Below are positions 33,376 through 40,814 of a stretch of 64,000 nt of DNA, piece after piece (the stretch's first letter is position 1; the number at the start of each line of letters is the position of its first letter). A model generated the notes under the pieces. The model had not been told where the DNA came from, searched no databases, and saw only the letters and a program-made list of their open reading frames with translations. A program made the position numbers and the translations under genes. Location: the NCBI GenBank assembly GCA_016711265.1, contig JADJTI010000003.1, positions 114,346-178,345 of the forward strand, given 5' to 3'. This stretch comes from Austwickia sp. (GTDB lineage Bacteria; Actinomycetota; Actinomycetes; Actinomycetales; Dermatophilaceae).

Positions 33376-34362
33376 ATGCTCATGCGACCCGCTCTCGCGC
33401 CGCACGCCGCCCTTCTGATCCGTACCCCGGACACGGTCCAGATCGGCATGTGTCCGCACACGGGCATCGTGCTCTCCGGGGTGACCGATCAGGAGCGCAC
33501 GTTCCTGACGATGCTCGACGGTTCGCGGGACATCGCCACCCTGCGACGGTGGGCGCTGCGTAGCCGGACCAACCCCGTCCGTGTCGACGAAATGCTGGAG
33601 ACCCTCACGGCGCGCGGCTTGCTCCACGACGGCGCGGACGCTGACCGGGTTCCTCAAGACCGTCATACGGCCATCGAGCACGAGACCGTCATGGCCGAGG
33701 CGCAGTCCCTGCGGATGCGCCATCGGATGCCGACGTACGGACCGGAACTGGTGCGCCAACGCGCCGAGCGCGCCATTCTCATCGATGGCCACGGCAACCT
33801 GGCCGACGCGGTGGCGGCCACCTTGCGGCAGGCGGGGTTTCGCAGGCTGCAGGCAGGCAGCTGGGCGGGTGCGATCGCCGACTTCCGGCGTCGCGCCGGG
33901 CAGGAGAGTGGCCCCGGGCGTCGTGACCTGGTGATCGTGGTGGCCCCGCACGCCCTCGACAGGAGCGCGGTGGATCAATGGCAGACAGCGGGACCCGCGG
34001 TTCTCCCCGTCATCACCCAAGGGAGCACCGTCGACGTGGGGCCGCTCCTGGGCCGGTCCGGCCCGTGCGCGAACTGTCTGGACCTGCACCGGGCCGATCG
34101 TGACCCGGCGTGGCCGCAGATCCTGGCGCAGCTGACCGCACCACGGGCCCAAGAACCTCCCCCAGCCCGATGTGCCAGCGCCGTGGCCGCTTTGGCCGCG
34201 GGGTGCGCCGCTGTGCTGGTCACGGACTTCATGGATGTTCACCGTTGCCCGCCGGGGGTCGGCTACGCCATCCAGCCCCGCGCTCCCTACCTGATGCAGC
34301 GGCGCTGGGTTCCACACCCTCGCTGCGCGTGTACGACGGGTGCGCTCACAATGAGTTCATGA
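33376..34362 (+). CDS. Cyclodehydratase-like (TOMM-type) protein, Rv3196-like
   Basis: A 328-residue protein resembling the zinc-tetrathiolate cyclodehydratase/E1-like partner proteins of azole-forming peptide pathways (TIGR03882-like). The cysteine pairs are CANCLDLHRADRD and the late CAC (PHPRCACT). An N-terminal winged-helix or leader-recognition-like region is seen around DIATLRRWALR. No ATP-binding YcaO partner or precursor peptide is in the window. In actinobacteria the gene usually stands next to an ABC1 kinase, as here, and the overlap is 4 bp. ATG 33376 has GGAG 5 nt upstream. Confidence 0.75.
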   Translation: MLMRPALAPHAALLIRTPDTVQIGMCPHTGIVLSGVTDQERTFLTMLDGSRDIATLRRWALRSRTNPVRVDEMLETLTARGLLHDGADADRVPQDRHTAIEHETVMAEAQSLRMRHRMPTYGPELVRQRAERAILIDGHGNLADAVAATLRQAGFRRLQAGSWAGAIADFRRRAGQESGPGRRDLVIVVAPHALDRSAVDQWQTAGPAVLPVITQGSTVDVGPLLGRSGPCANCLDLHRADRDPAWPQILAQLTAPRAQEPPPARCASAVAALAAGCAAVLVTDFMDVHRCPPGVGYAIQPRAPYLMQRRWVPHPRCACTTGALTMSS

Positions 34363-35693
34363 CCGACATCCCTCGGCGGGCCTTGCACCGCACCGTGAAA
34401 CTGGCAGGCCTGCCGTTGGGGGTCGCGGGGCGGGCGGCGATCGGCGCCGGCCGCAGGATCGGCGGCGAGTCCGCGTCGGCCATCACGGTGGAGTTGCAGC
34501 GCCGCACCGCAGAGCAGCTGTTCAGCACGTTGGGGGAGCTCAAGGGCGGCGCGATGAAGGTCGGTCAGGCCTTGTCGGTGGTCGAAGGCGCGCTCCCTGA
34601 GGAACTGGTCGAGCCGTACCGAGCGGCACTCACCAAGCTCCAGGAGTCCGCGCCCCCGATGCCGCAGGCCAGTCTGGACGCGGTGCTGACCGACTCACTC
34701 GGGGCGGACTGGCCGGACCTGTTCAGCTCTTTCGACACGGCGCCAGCCGCCTGTGCGTCGATCGGCCAGGTCCATCGAGCGGTGTGGTCCGATGGTCGCG
34801 AGGTCGCCGTCAAAGTGCAGTACCCGGGGGCCGGCCCGGCCCTCGTGGGTGACTTCCGCAGGCTCGCGCTGCTGGCCAGGGTGTCCTGGGGATGGCTACC
34901 CGGACTCGATCTGCGCCCGCTGCTCACGGAGTTGATTGGCCGGGTTGAGGACGAATTGGACTACGCGCGCGAGGCGCGCCACCAAGAGCAGTTCGCCCAG
35001 GCCTTCGACGGCGACCCTGCGGTCGTCGTACCCCATGTCGTGCACCAAGCCGGTGACGTTCTGATCACGGAGTGGCTGGACGGCGAATCGTTGGCTTCGA
35101 TCGCAGCCACCGGCGACCCGGATCGGCGGGCTCAGGCGTCCGCTGCCTACCTGACCTTTCTGCTGTCCGGACCGCAGCGCGCCCGGCTGCTGCACGCCGA
35201 CCCACACCCGGGGAACTTCCGGTTGATGCCGGACGGTCGTTTGGGAGTTCTGGATTTCGGTGCGGTGGACCCGCTGCCCGACGGCCTTCCGAGCGTCCTG
35301 GGCGAGATCCTGTCGACGGTGATGGCCGAGGACGCGCAGGGACTGGCGACCTGCCTGCGCCGGGAGGGCTTCATCCGACCCGACGCCCGGTGCGAGCCGG
35401 CGGATGTACTCGACCTGATCGCGCCCTTCGCCGAGCCGCTGCATCCGCCGGAGTTCACCTTCACGCGCCAATGGCTGCGCTCGGTGACCCGACGCTTTTC
35501 GGAGCCGGGACGGGAGACGGTCCAGCTGGGCCTCCAGCTGTCGTTGCCGCCCCGGTACCTGTTGATCCATCGCGTGTGGCTGGGTGGCATCGGCGTTCTG
35601 TGCCAACTCCATGGGCCAATCCCCGCTCGTCGCTTGGTCGCCGAATGGCTACCCGGCTACGACCCGGACAGCAGGTCGCCTCACCGGCGGTGA
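34359..35693 (+). CDS. ABC1/AarF/UbiB-family atypical kinase
   Basis: A 444-residue UbiB-family protein. Family motifs are the KxGQ-type MKVGQALS (N-terminal extension), the Ala-rich loop AACASIGQVHRAVW, the lysine VAVKVQYPG, and the catalytic and metal sites LHADPHPGNF and VLDFGAVD. Members bind ATP and regulate isoprenoid-quinone-related processes. The start is defined by ATGA overlap with the cyclodehydratase-like gene. No C-terminal membrane helices are seen. Confidence 0.9.
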   Translation: MTDIPRRALHRTVKLAGLPLGVAGRAAIGAGRRIGGESASAITVELQRRTAEQLFSTLGELKGGAMKVGQALSVVEGALPEELVEPYRAALTKLQESAPPMPQASLDAVLTDSLGADWPDLFSSFDTAPAACASIGQVHRAVWSDGREVAVKVQYPGAGPALVGDFRRLALLARVSWGWLPGLDLRPLLTELIGRVEDELDYAREARHQEQFAQAFDGDPAVVVPHVVHQAGDVLITEWLDGESLASIAATGDPDRRAQASAAYLTFLLSGPQRARLLHADPHPGNFRLMPDGRLGVLDFGAVDPLPDGLPSVLGEILSTVMAEDAQGLATCLRREGFIRPDARCEPADVLDLIAPFAEPLHPPEFTFTRQWLRSVTRRFSEPGRETVQLGLQLSLPPRYLLIHRVWLGGIGVLCQLHGPIPARRLVAEWLPGYDPDSRSPHRR

Positions 35694-35750
35694 GTGCGAG
35701 CTGGTATGGCGTCCGGTCAGGTGATGCGGCTCGTCAGGTGATGCGGCTGG

Positions 35751-35909
35751 TCAGCGCTGTGCGTGGATCTCGCGCATGATCGCGGCGTCCAGCTGGCTGC
35801 CGGAGAAATCCTCGGCACCGGCACGGCGCGCGGACTCTCGGTTCCGGGTCACTGCCAAACGGTACCGGTCGAGACTGACCACCGCGTTGGTTGGGCTGAC
35901 GTTGCTCAT
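35751..35909 (-). CDS. Small uncharacterised protein (52 residues)
   Basis: A short soluble protein (MSNVSPTNAVVSLDRYRLAV at its start) with mixed charge and no membrane segment, no cysteine and no known motif. Support comes from a strong site AAGGGAG about 8 nt before ATG 35909 and a plausible promoter at 36072-36044, which implies a 5' leader of about 130 nt. I do not recognise the family. The orientation is convergent with the ABC1 kinase gene, 57 bp away. Confidence 0.6.
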   Translation of the reverse strand: MSNVSPTNAVVSLDRYRLAVTRNRESARRAGAEDFSGSQLDAAIMREIHAQR

Positions 35910-36251
35910 GATGTGCTCCCTTCCGTGGGGTAAGCGTGCTATCCGAGCGAAACAACAGAGGGCACGACGACGCAACACACACGTGGAAGGGACGTCGCCA
36001 CGGCGCCCACCTGGAGCACTCCCTCGTGGCGTATCTACATCCTATGGTAGAGAAAGTGCCTGAATTCTGCAAGCTGTTCCGCAGCGTGTTAGCTCCAGAC
36101 GCTTGACACAATCAGGACGACCGTCCATCATGGCGCAGCGCTCGCTGCGGCCTCCGCGAGGTCCCCGCCGAGGGACCCCCGGCCGCCGGACCGGGTGCTC
36201 CCCCGACGGGTTCCCCACCTCGATTGCGCGGCAAGCTTTCTCGCCGTCCCC
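35910..36251. other. Intergenic space downstream of whiB7, no further gene seen
   Basis: Apart from the promoter for the 52-residue gene I see only GC-rich sequence beyond the whiB7 stop; plus-strand frames here have no ribosome-binding site and mirror whiB7. Confidence 0.4.
36044..36072 (-). promoter_or_regulatory. Sigma-70-like promoter for the 52-residue gene
   Basis: TTGCAG (36072-36067) and TACCAT (36049-36044) are separated by 17 nt in a locally AT-richer patch. Predicted start of transcription is near 36037. Confidence 0.4.
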
Positions 36252-36686
36252 TCAGGCCACGGCGTCCTTGCGGGGGCGACCGCGGGGCCGTTTGCGCGGC
36301 ACGACGACGCCGGCCACGAGCAACTCCCCGCCCCACACCCCCCAGGGCTCTTGCCGGGTCAGGGCGCCCTCCAGGCAGGCCTCCCGCGCCGGACAGTTGC
36401 CGCAGAGCGACTTCGCGAACTCGACGTCATCCGGGCTCTCGGCGAACCACAGCTCGGCGTCGTTCTCCCGGCAGGGAAACTCGGCGGCACCGACGACACG
36501 CAGGCTTGCGGAGCGTTCCTCGGTGTCTGGGCGCGGGACCTCGACACCGCTGCTGGGGGTGTCCTGTTCGTCCGGCCGGAGGGTCCTGGTCACCCGGGCG
36601 CTCTTGGCCACGAGGTGCGTGCGAACGCTGGCCGTCGAACCTTCCTGCCGGTGGGCCGTCCGGAGGTTCGTCATTACGGTGGTCAT
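36252..36686 (-). CDS. whiB7: WhiB7 transcriptional regulator (antibiotic-resistance type)
   Basis: A 144-residue Wbl protein that binds a 4Fe-4S cluster and the primary sigma factor and activates intrinsic-resistance genes. Cluster cysteines are FPCREND, then LCGNCPAREAC. The beta-turn EPWGVWGGEL and the AT-hook KRPRGRPRK mark it as WhiB7/WblC rather than WhiB1-6. An N-terminal extension of about 65 residues precedes the Wbl domain. ATG 36686 has GAAGG 8 nt upstream. Control is suggested by the leader: WhiB7-type promoter, a 71-codon ORF and a hairpin (37104-36737). uvrD2 lies upstream, as in mycobacteria. Confidence 0.95.
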   Translation of the reverse strand: MTTVMTNLRTAHRQEGSTASVRTHLVAKSARVTRTLRPDEQDTPSSGVEVPRPDTEERSASLRVVGAAEFPCRENDAELWFAESPDDVEFAKSLCGNCPAREACLEGALTRQEPWGVWGGELLVAGVVVPRKRPRGRPRKDAVA

Positions 36687-36736
36687 CGATGTTGCCTTCG
36701 TCGGTCATGGGCTCGTGACCGGCTGGAGAAGCACAA

Positions 36737-36771
36737 AGGCCGCGAGCCCTGGTGTCCAGGTCCCGCGGCCT
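36737..36771 (-). terminator. Attenuator-like hairpin in the whiB7 leader
   Basis: Reading the minus strand, AGGCCGCG (36771-36764) pairs with CGCGGCCT (36744-36737), an 8-bp outer stem, with an inner CCTGG-TGT-CCAGG stem, followed by TTGTGCTTCT. It lies between the upstream ORF stop (36789) and the whiB7 start (36686), so formation would cut transcription short of whiB7. Confidence 0.65.
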
Positions 36772-36788
36772 CCGGTCGAACGCCGGTG

Positions 36789-37004
36789 TTACACCGGTGG
36801 TCCTGGGTTGGCGGGAGCTGAGACATCCGTGAACGTGATGGGGTAGGTGGCGAAGACTGCTTGGAGCCGCTCGGCCTCCACTCGGGAAGCGGACAGCGCC
36901 GTGTACTCGCAAGGCGACACAAAGAACGGCTCGCCGTGAGCTGCGTGGGCAGCGGGGAGAGCGATTCCGGGTCGGGCGGTGCGGTACAGATCTGTGGTCA
37001 CCAC
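36789..37004 (-). CDS. Putative leader ORF upstream of whiB7 (71 codons)
   Basis: A GTG-started frame (V-V-T-T-D-L-Y-R-T-A-R-P-G, then GEPFFVSPCEY, ending ANPGPPV) with a strong AGGAGG exactly 8 nt upstream of 37004. It sits just after a WhiB7-type promoter and before an intrinsic-terminator-like hairpin. WhiB7/WblC genes in other actinobacteria are induced by ribosome-targeting drugs through translation of such upstream ORFs. The end TPGP-like prolines (NPGPPV) could slow ribosomes. No domain known; regulatory role inferred. Confidence 0.6.
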   Translation of the reverse strand: MVTTDLYRTARPGIALPAAHAAHGEPFFVSPCEYTALSASRVEAERLQAVFATYPITFTDVSAPANPGPPV

Positions 37005-37067
37005 GCCAATCGCCTCCTCTCGTCTCCAACACTCGACACCGGGTGCGCCCAGCAGGAGCGCCCCTTC

Positions 37068-37104
37068 AGGGTACGGACGCCCACGACCCGGAGCAATCGA
37101 ATTA
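37068..37104 (-). promoter_or_regulatory. WhiB7-type promoter of whiB7
   Basis: On the minus strand TTGCTC (37096-37091) and TACCCT (37073-37068) are 17 nt apart, with AT-rich TAATTCGA directly upstream of the -35. WhiB7-activated promoters carry an AT-rich patch at this place, so autoregulation is likely. Confidence 0.6.
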
Positions 37105-37123
37105 CGCGGGTCGCGTCGGGCGC

Positions 37124-37142
37124 CACGGTTCACGAAACCGTG
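37124..37142. terminator. Hairpin over the uvrD2 stop codon
   Basis: CACGGTT and AACCGTG form a 7-bp stem with a 5-nt loop that includes the uvrD2 stop. It may end uvrD2 transcription before the whiB7 promoter. Confidence 0.45.
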
Positions 37143-39388
37143 CCGCCCTGAGCCAGTAGGTCCAGCACCGCCGGCCCGTAGCTGGCCAGCTTGGTCGGTC
37201 CCACTCCCGGCACCTGCGCAAGTTCTGCGCTGGAGCGCGGTCGGCGCTCGGCGATGGCCGTGAGGGTGGCGTCGGTGAACACCACGTACGCCGGCACCGA
37301 CGCCTTGGCCGCCTGGTCCCGACGCCAGGCGCGGAGGGCCTCGAAGGTGGCCTCGTCGTACGTCGGGGGACAGTTCGTGCACCGACCGACTTTCCGCTCG
37401 GCGGTGGTTGTCAGCGGGCCGGCGCAGCTGCGGCAGCGGGCGGGCGCTCGGGCCGGACGCGCCGTCGCCTTCCCACGACCGGGTGCTGCCGCCCCACGGG
37501 AGGCGGCGTGCGCGACGAGGTCGGCGTCGCCGAGGAGCCTGGCCGCAGGCAGGATGAACCGGCTGGGCTTGCGGGTGGCGCGGCCACCGGCCGAACGCGC
37601 GGTGGCCCAGGAGATCCGCAGCTCACGCCGGGCGCGGGTGATCCCGACGTAGGCCAGCCGGCGCTCCTCGTCGACGGCCGCGGCGCCCTGAGCCATCGCC
37701 AACGGGAGCAGCCCGTCGCTGCACCCGGCGAGGAAGACGATGTCCCATTCCAAACCCTTGGCGGCGTGCAGCGACGCCAGGGTGACCCCCGCGACCGTGG
37801 GTGCGTGCTGCGAAGCCGCCCGCTCGTCGAGCTCTCGGACCAGGTCGGGCAGCCTGGCCTGCGGGTCGGAGGCAGCCAGGTTCTGGGCGAGGTCGGCGAG
37901 GGCGTTGATGGATTCCCACTGCTCGCGGACCGCGCCGGAACCCGACGGCCGGTGCGGCGACCAGCCAGTGCCGACCAGCACGTCACGGGTCAGTTCCGGC
38001 AATGGAGTGCTCCCGTCGTCCGAGCGCGCCGCTCCCCGCAACATGACCAGGGCCGAGCGGATCTCGGGGCGGTTGAAGAAGCGCTCACCCCCGTGCAGGA
38101 GGTAGGACACCCCCCGTTCGGCGAGGGCATGCTCCAACAGCCCGGACTGGGCGTTGACCCGGTAGAGGACGGCGATTTCCTCGGCCGGGCAGCCCGCCGC
38201 GATCGCCGCGGCGACATCGGCAGCGATTCCGTGGGCCTCGGCCTCGTCGTCGGGATAGGTGCTCACCCGTGGCGAGGGTCCATTCGCTCGCTGTGCCAGG
38301 AGTCGTAGGCCGCCTGAGCTCACCGCCAGGCGAGCCGATCGGGAGGATCCGTCGGGGCGCTCGGCGGCACCGGCCGCCGTACCGCTGCGGGTGCTGGTTG
38401 CGGCGACCACGGCGTTGGCCACGGCGACGATCTGCGGCGTACTGCGGTAGTTGCGGACCAGCCGGACGACCTGGGCGTCGGGGTGGCGCTGCGCGAAGCC
38501 GAGCAGATGGTCCGGGGTGGCGCCTGCGAACGTGTAGATGGTCTGGGCCGGATCGCCGACGACGCAGATGTCCCGCCGGTCCCCGAGCCACAGGTCCAGG
38601 AGCCGCTGCTGGATGACGTTCACGTCCTGGTACTCGTCGACGACGAACTGGCGGTACTGCGCCCGGACCGTCTCGGCGATGTCGTCACGCTCGGCCAGGA
38701 TGCCCACGGTGATCAGCAGGACGTCCTCGAAGTCGATGACGCCGCGCTCGGTTTTGACCTCCTCGTAGGTCTCGATGAACCGCGCCACCGTGATCGGGTC
38801 GAAGGCGGCGACAGAGCGGTGGGCGGCGCCCGCGGCGCCGACGTAGGTCTGCGCGGTCAGCCCGCTGACCTTGGTCCAGCGCAACTCGTCCCCCAGGTCA
38901 CGCAGCACCGCTCGGTCCACCCGCAGCCGCAGCCTCCCGGCGGCCTCGGCCACCAGGGACGTGGTCTGCGGGGCGATCGGCGGCACCCCACCGCCGATCG
39001 CCCGCGGCCAGAAGTACTGCAGCTGGCGCAGGGCGGCCGCGTGAAACGTCCGGGCCTGGACCCCCTGCACTCCCAGGTCCCGCAGCCTGGTCCGCATCTG
39101 TCCCGCGGCGCGTGCGGTGAAGGTGACCGCCAGGGTGTGTCCGGGCTGGTAGGCCCCGCAGTGGACGCCGTAGGCGATCCGGTGGGTGATGGCCCGGGTC
39201 TTGCCGGTACCGGCGCCGGCCAGCACACACATCGCACCCACCGGCGCGCAGGCCACCTGGCGCTGCTCGGGATCGAGCCCCTCCAGCAGGGCGTCAGGAT
39301 CCACGAATGCCGCAGGTTGGGGCGCTGTCACGGGTAGCCGTCCCTCGGCTTCCGTAGGCTCGTGGCCGTCCGCCGCCGTTGTCTGCAC
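37130..39388 (-). CDS. uvrD2: UvrD2-type SF1 DNA helicase with tetracysteine and HRDC domains
   Basis: A 752-residue DNA-dependent ATPase/helicase. SF1A motifs are LAGAGTGKTRAITHRI, FVVDEYQDVN, GDPAQTIYTFAGA, LVRNYRST and LHAAKGLEWD with VGITRARREL. The C-terminal region carries two CxxC pairs (CRSCAGP, CTNCPPTY) and an HRDC domain ending PGVGPTKLASYGP, the arrangement of mycobacterial UvrD2. The GTG start at 39388 has a weak ribosome-binding site; other starts within the first 30 codons are possible. It is divergent from mycoredoxin. Confidence 0.93.
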   Translation of the reverse strand: MQTTAADGHEPTEAEGRLPVTAPQPAAFVDPDALLEGLDPEQRQVACAPVGAMCVLAGAGTGKTRAITHRIAYGVHCGAYQPGHTLAVTFTARAAGQMRTRLRDLGVQGVQARTFHAAALRQLQYFWPRAIGGGVPPIAPQTTSLVAEAAGRLRLRVDRAVLRDLGDELRWTKVSGLTAQTYVGAAGAAHRSVAAFDPITVARFIETYEEVKTERGVIDFEDVLLITVGILAERDDIAETVRAQYRQFVVDEYQDVNVIQQRLLDLWLGDRRDICVVGDPAQTIYTFAGATPDHLLGFAQRHPDAQVVRLVRNYRSTPQIVAVANAVVAATSTRSGTAAGAAERPDGSSRSARLAVSSGGLRLLAQRANGPSPRVSTYPDDEAEAHGIAADVAAAIAAGCPAEEIAVLYRVNAQSGLLEHALAERGVSYLLHGGERFFNRPEIRSALVMLRGAARSDDGSTPLPELTRDVLVGTGWSPHRPSGSGAVREQWESINALADLAQNLAASDPQARLPDLVRELDERAASQHAPTVAGVTLASLHAAKGLEWDIVFLAGCSDGLLPLAMAQGAAAVDEERRLAYVGITRARRELRISWATARSAGGRATRKPSRFILPAARLLGDADLVAHAASRGAAAPGRGKATARPARAPARCRSCAGPLTTTAERKVGRCTNCPPTYDEATFEALRAWRRDQAAKASVPAYVVFTDATLTAIAERRPRSSAELAQVPGVGPTKLASYGPAVLDLLAQGGTVS

Positions 39389-39478
39389 GCATCCGATCCT
39401 GGCAGAGCCGATCCCCGGACCTCACCGAGACCACTCCGGAGCGCAGCCGGACAGCGTTCGGATTGCCCTCAGGGCAGG

Positions 39479-39763
39479 ATGGTCCTCGTGATCTCCCCAC
39501 CTCAGCGACCTTCCCAGGGTGGCGTCGACGTGTACGCCACGTCCTGGTGCCCGTTCTGCCACCGCCTCATCGCGTCCTTAACCTCGATGGGCATTCCCTT
39601 CACCGTCATCGACGTGGAGGCCGACCAAGGCGCGGCGAGGTTCGTGGAGCAGGTCAACGGAGGCAATCGGGTCGTCCCGACCGTGGTTTTCGCGGACGGC
39701 AGTACGGCGACGAACCCGGACGCCCGCCTCGTGGCGGATCGGGTCGCCACCGCGGCGTCCTGA
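39479..39763 (+). CDS. mrx1: Mycoredoxin (mycothiol-dependent glutaredoxin)
   Basis: A 94-residue thioredoxin-fold reductase for mycothiol-mixed disulfides. The active site is VYATSWCPFCHRL (CxxC), followed by the cis-Pro stretch GGNRVVPTVVFADGST, both matching Mrx1. ATG 39479 has AGGGCAGG just upstream; an in-frame GTG at 39488 is possible. Its presence fits the mycothiol-linked RsrA/SigR system elsewhere in the window, but no SigR-type promoter is visible directly upstream. Confidence 0.93.
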   Translation: MVLVISPPQRPSQGGVDVYATSWCPFCHRLIASLTSMGIPFTVIDVEADQGAARFVEQVNGGNRVVPTVVFADGSTATNPDARLVADRVATAAS

Positions 39764-39799
39764 CCGACCACGCGAGCGTTCACGGTTCGAGCAGAACGC

Positions 39800-40765
39800 T
39801 TATCGGCGACCCCAGGTGGCTTCTCGCGCCGGGCTCAGCCGGCCGCCGTACCAGTCCTCGATCAGCCGACGGGCAATGGACAGGCGACCGGGCAGGGTCA
39901 ACTGGGCGTTCTCGACCAGCTGGCGCACCTCCTCGCGGCTCACCCACCGCGCCTCGGCAATCTCATCCGCGTCAGGCCGAAGATCCGGCTGGACCGCCCT
40001 CGCGGTGAATCCCAGCATCAGGGAGGCCGGGAACGGCCAGGGCTGACTGCCGAAGTACTGCACGTCTGTGACGTTCACCCCCACCTCCTCGTGCACCTCG
40101 CGGACGACGGCCGCCTCCAGCCGTTCACCCGGCTCGACGAAGCCGGCCAGCACCGAGAAGCGGCCGGTCGGCCAGAGCACGTTGCGCCCGAGCAGCAGCC
40201 GATCGAACTCGTCGACGACGGCCATGATTACCGCTGGGTCGGTCCGGGGGAAGTGCTCACTGCCGTCCTGGGGACAACGGCGAGTCCACCCGGCGCGTTC
40301 GGAAACCGTCTCGGCGCCGCACCGCGGGCACCGCGGGTGAGACTCATGCCAGCGAGCCAAGGCAACGGCGGTCATGAAGACCTCGGCGTCGAAGGGGTCA
40401 AGGTCGGCACCCACCTCGCGCAGTCCGCGCCAGGTCGACCCCGCTGGGGCGACGAACTCCCGGTCCCGCACCACGGCGAGGACCGGTCCTGCCGCGCCGT
40501 CTCGACCGATCGAGAGCACCAAGTGCTCGGCGTCGTCGGGGCGCGGCGGACGCCAGCTCAGTCGGGCTTGTGGTCGGCTTTCCCCCGAATCGGTGGTCAC
40601 CGGGGTGGCGCCCTCGGCCAGATCCACCACTCGGGCCCGCGGATCGGCCAGGAGTTCGGCGATGGCATGGGGGTGATCGCGATCGGCGTTGTTCCGTCTC
40701 AGCCCGGTGCCCAAGGGTTCCGGCCCAGGTGACTCCCCTGGCCCACGGGGCGTGATTCCTGGCAT
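39800..40765 (-). CDS. nudC: NAD(+) diphosphatase NudC
   Basis: A 321-residue Nudix hydrolase cleaving NAD(H) to NMN(H) and AMP and able in other bacteria to remove NAD caps from RNA. The zinc ribbon is CPRCGAETV and CPQDGSEHFPR, the Nudix box is GFVEPGERLEAAVVREVHEE and the NudC signature is SQPWPFPASLM. ATG 40765 has AGGGTGG upstream. It is divergent from the phosphotransferase-like gene across 49 bp. Confidence 0.94.
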   Translation of the reverse strand: MPGITPRGPGESPGPEPLGTGLRRNNADRDHPHAIAELLADPRARVVDLAEGATPVTTDSGESRPQARLSWRPPRPDDAEHLVLSIGRDGAAGPVLAVVRDREFVAPAGSTWRGLREVGADLDPFDAEVFMTAVALARWHESHPRCPRCGAETVSERAGWTRRCPQDGSEHFPRTDPAVIMAVVDEFDRLLLGRNVLWPTGRFSVLAGFVEPGERLEAAVVREVHEEVGVNVTDVQYFGSQPWPFPASLMLGFTARAVQPDLRPDADEIAEARWVSREEVRQLVENAQLTLPGRLSIARRLIEDWYGGRLSPAREATWGRR

Positions 40766-40814
40766 ACGGCCACCCTACGGGCGTCCTGTGGTGCGCGCCG
40801 ATACGGTGGACGTC

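Noticed and set aside
36103..36846. Plus-strand open frames across whiB7 and its leader
   Set aside because: They mirror whiB7, which has a clear Wbl domain on the other strand, and have no ribosome-binding site.
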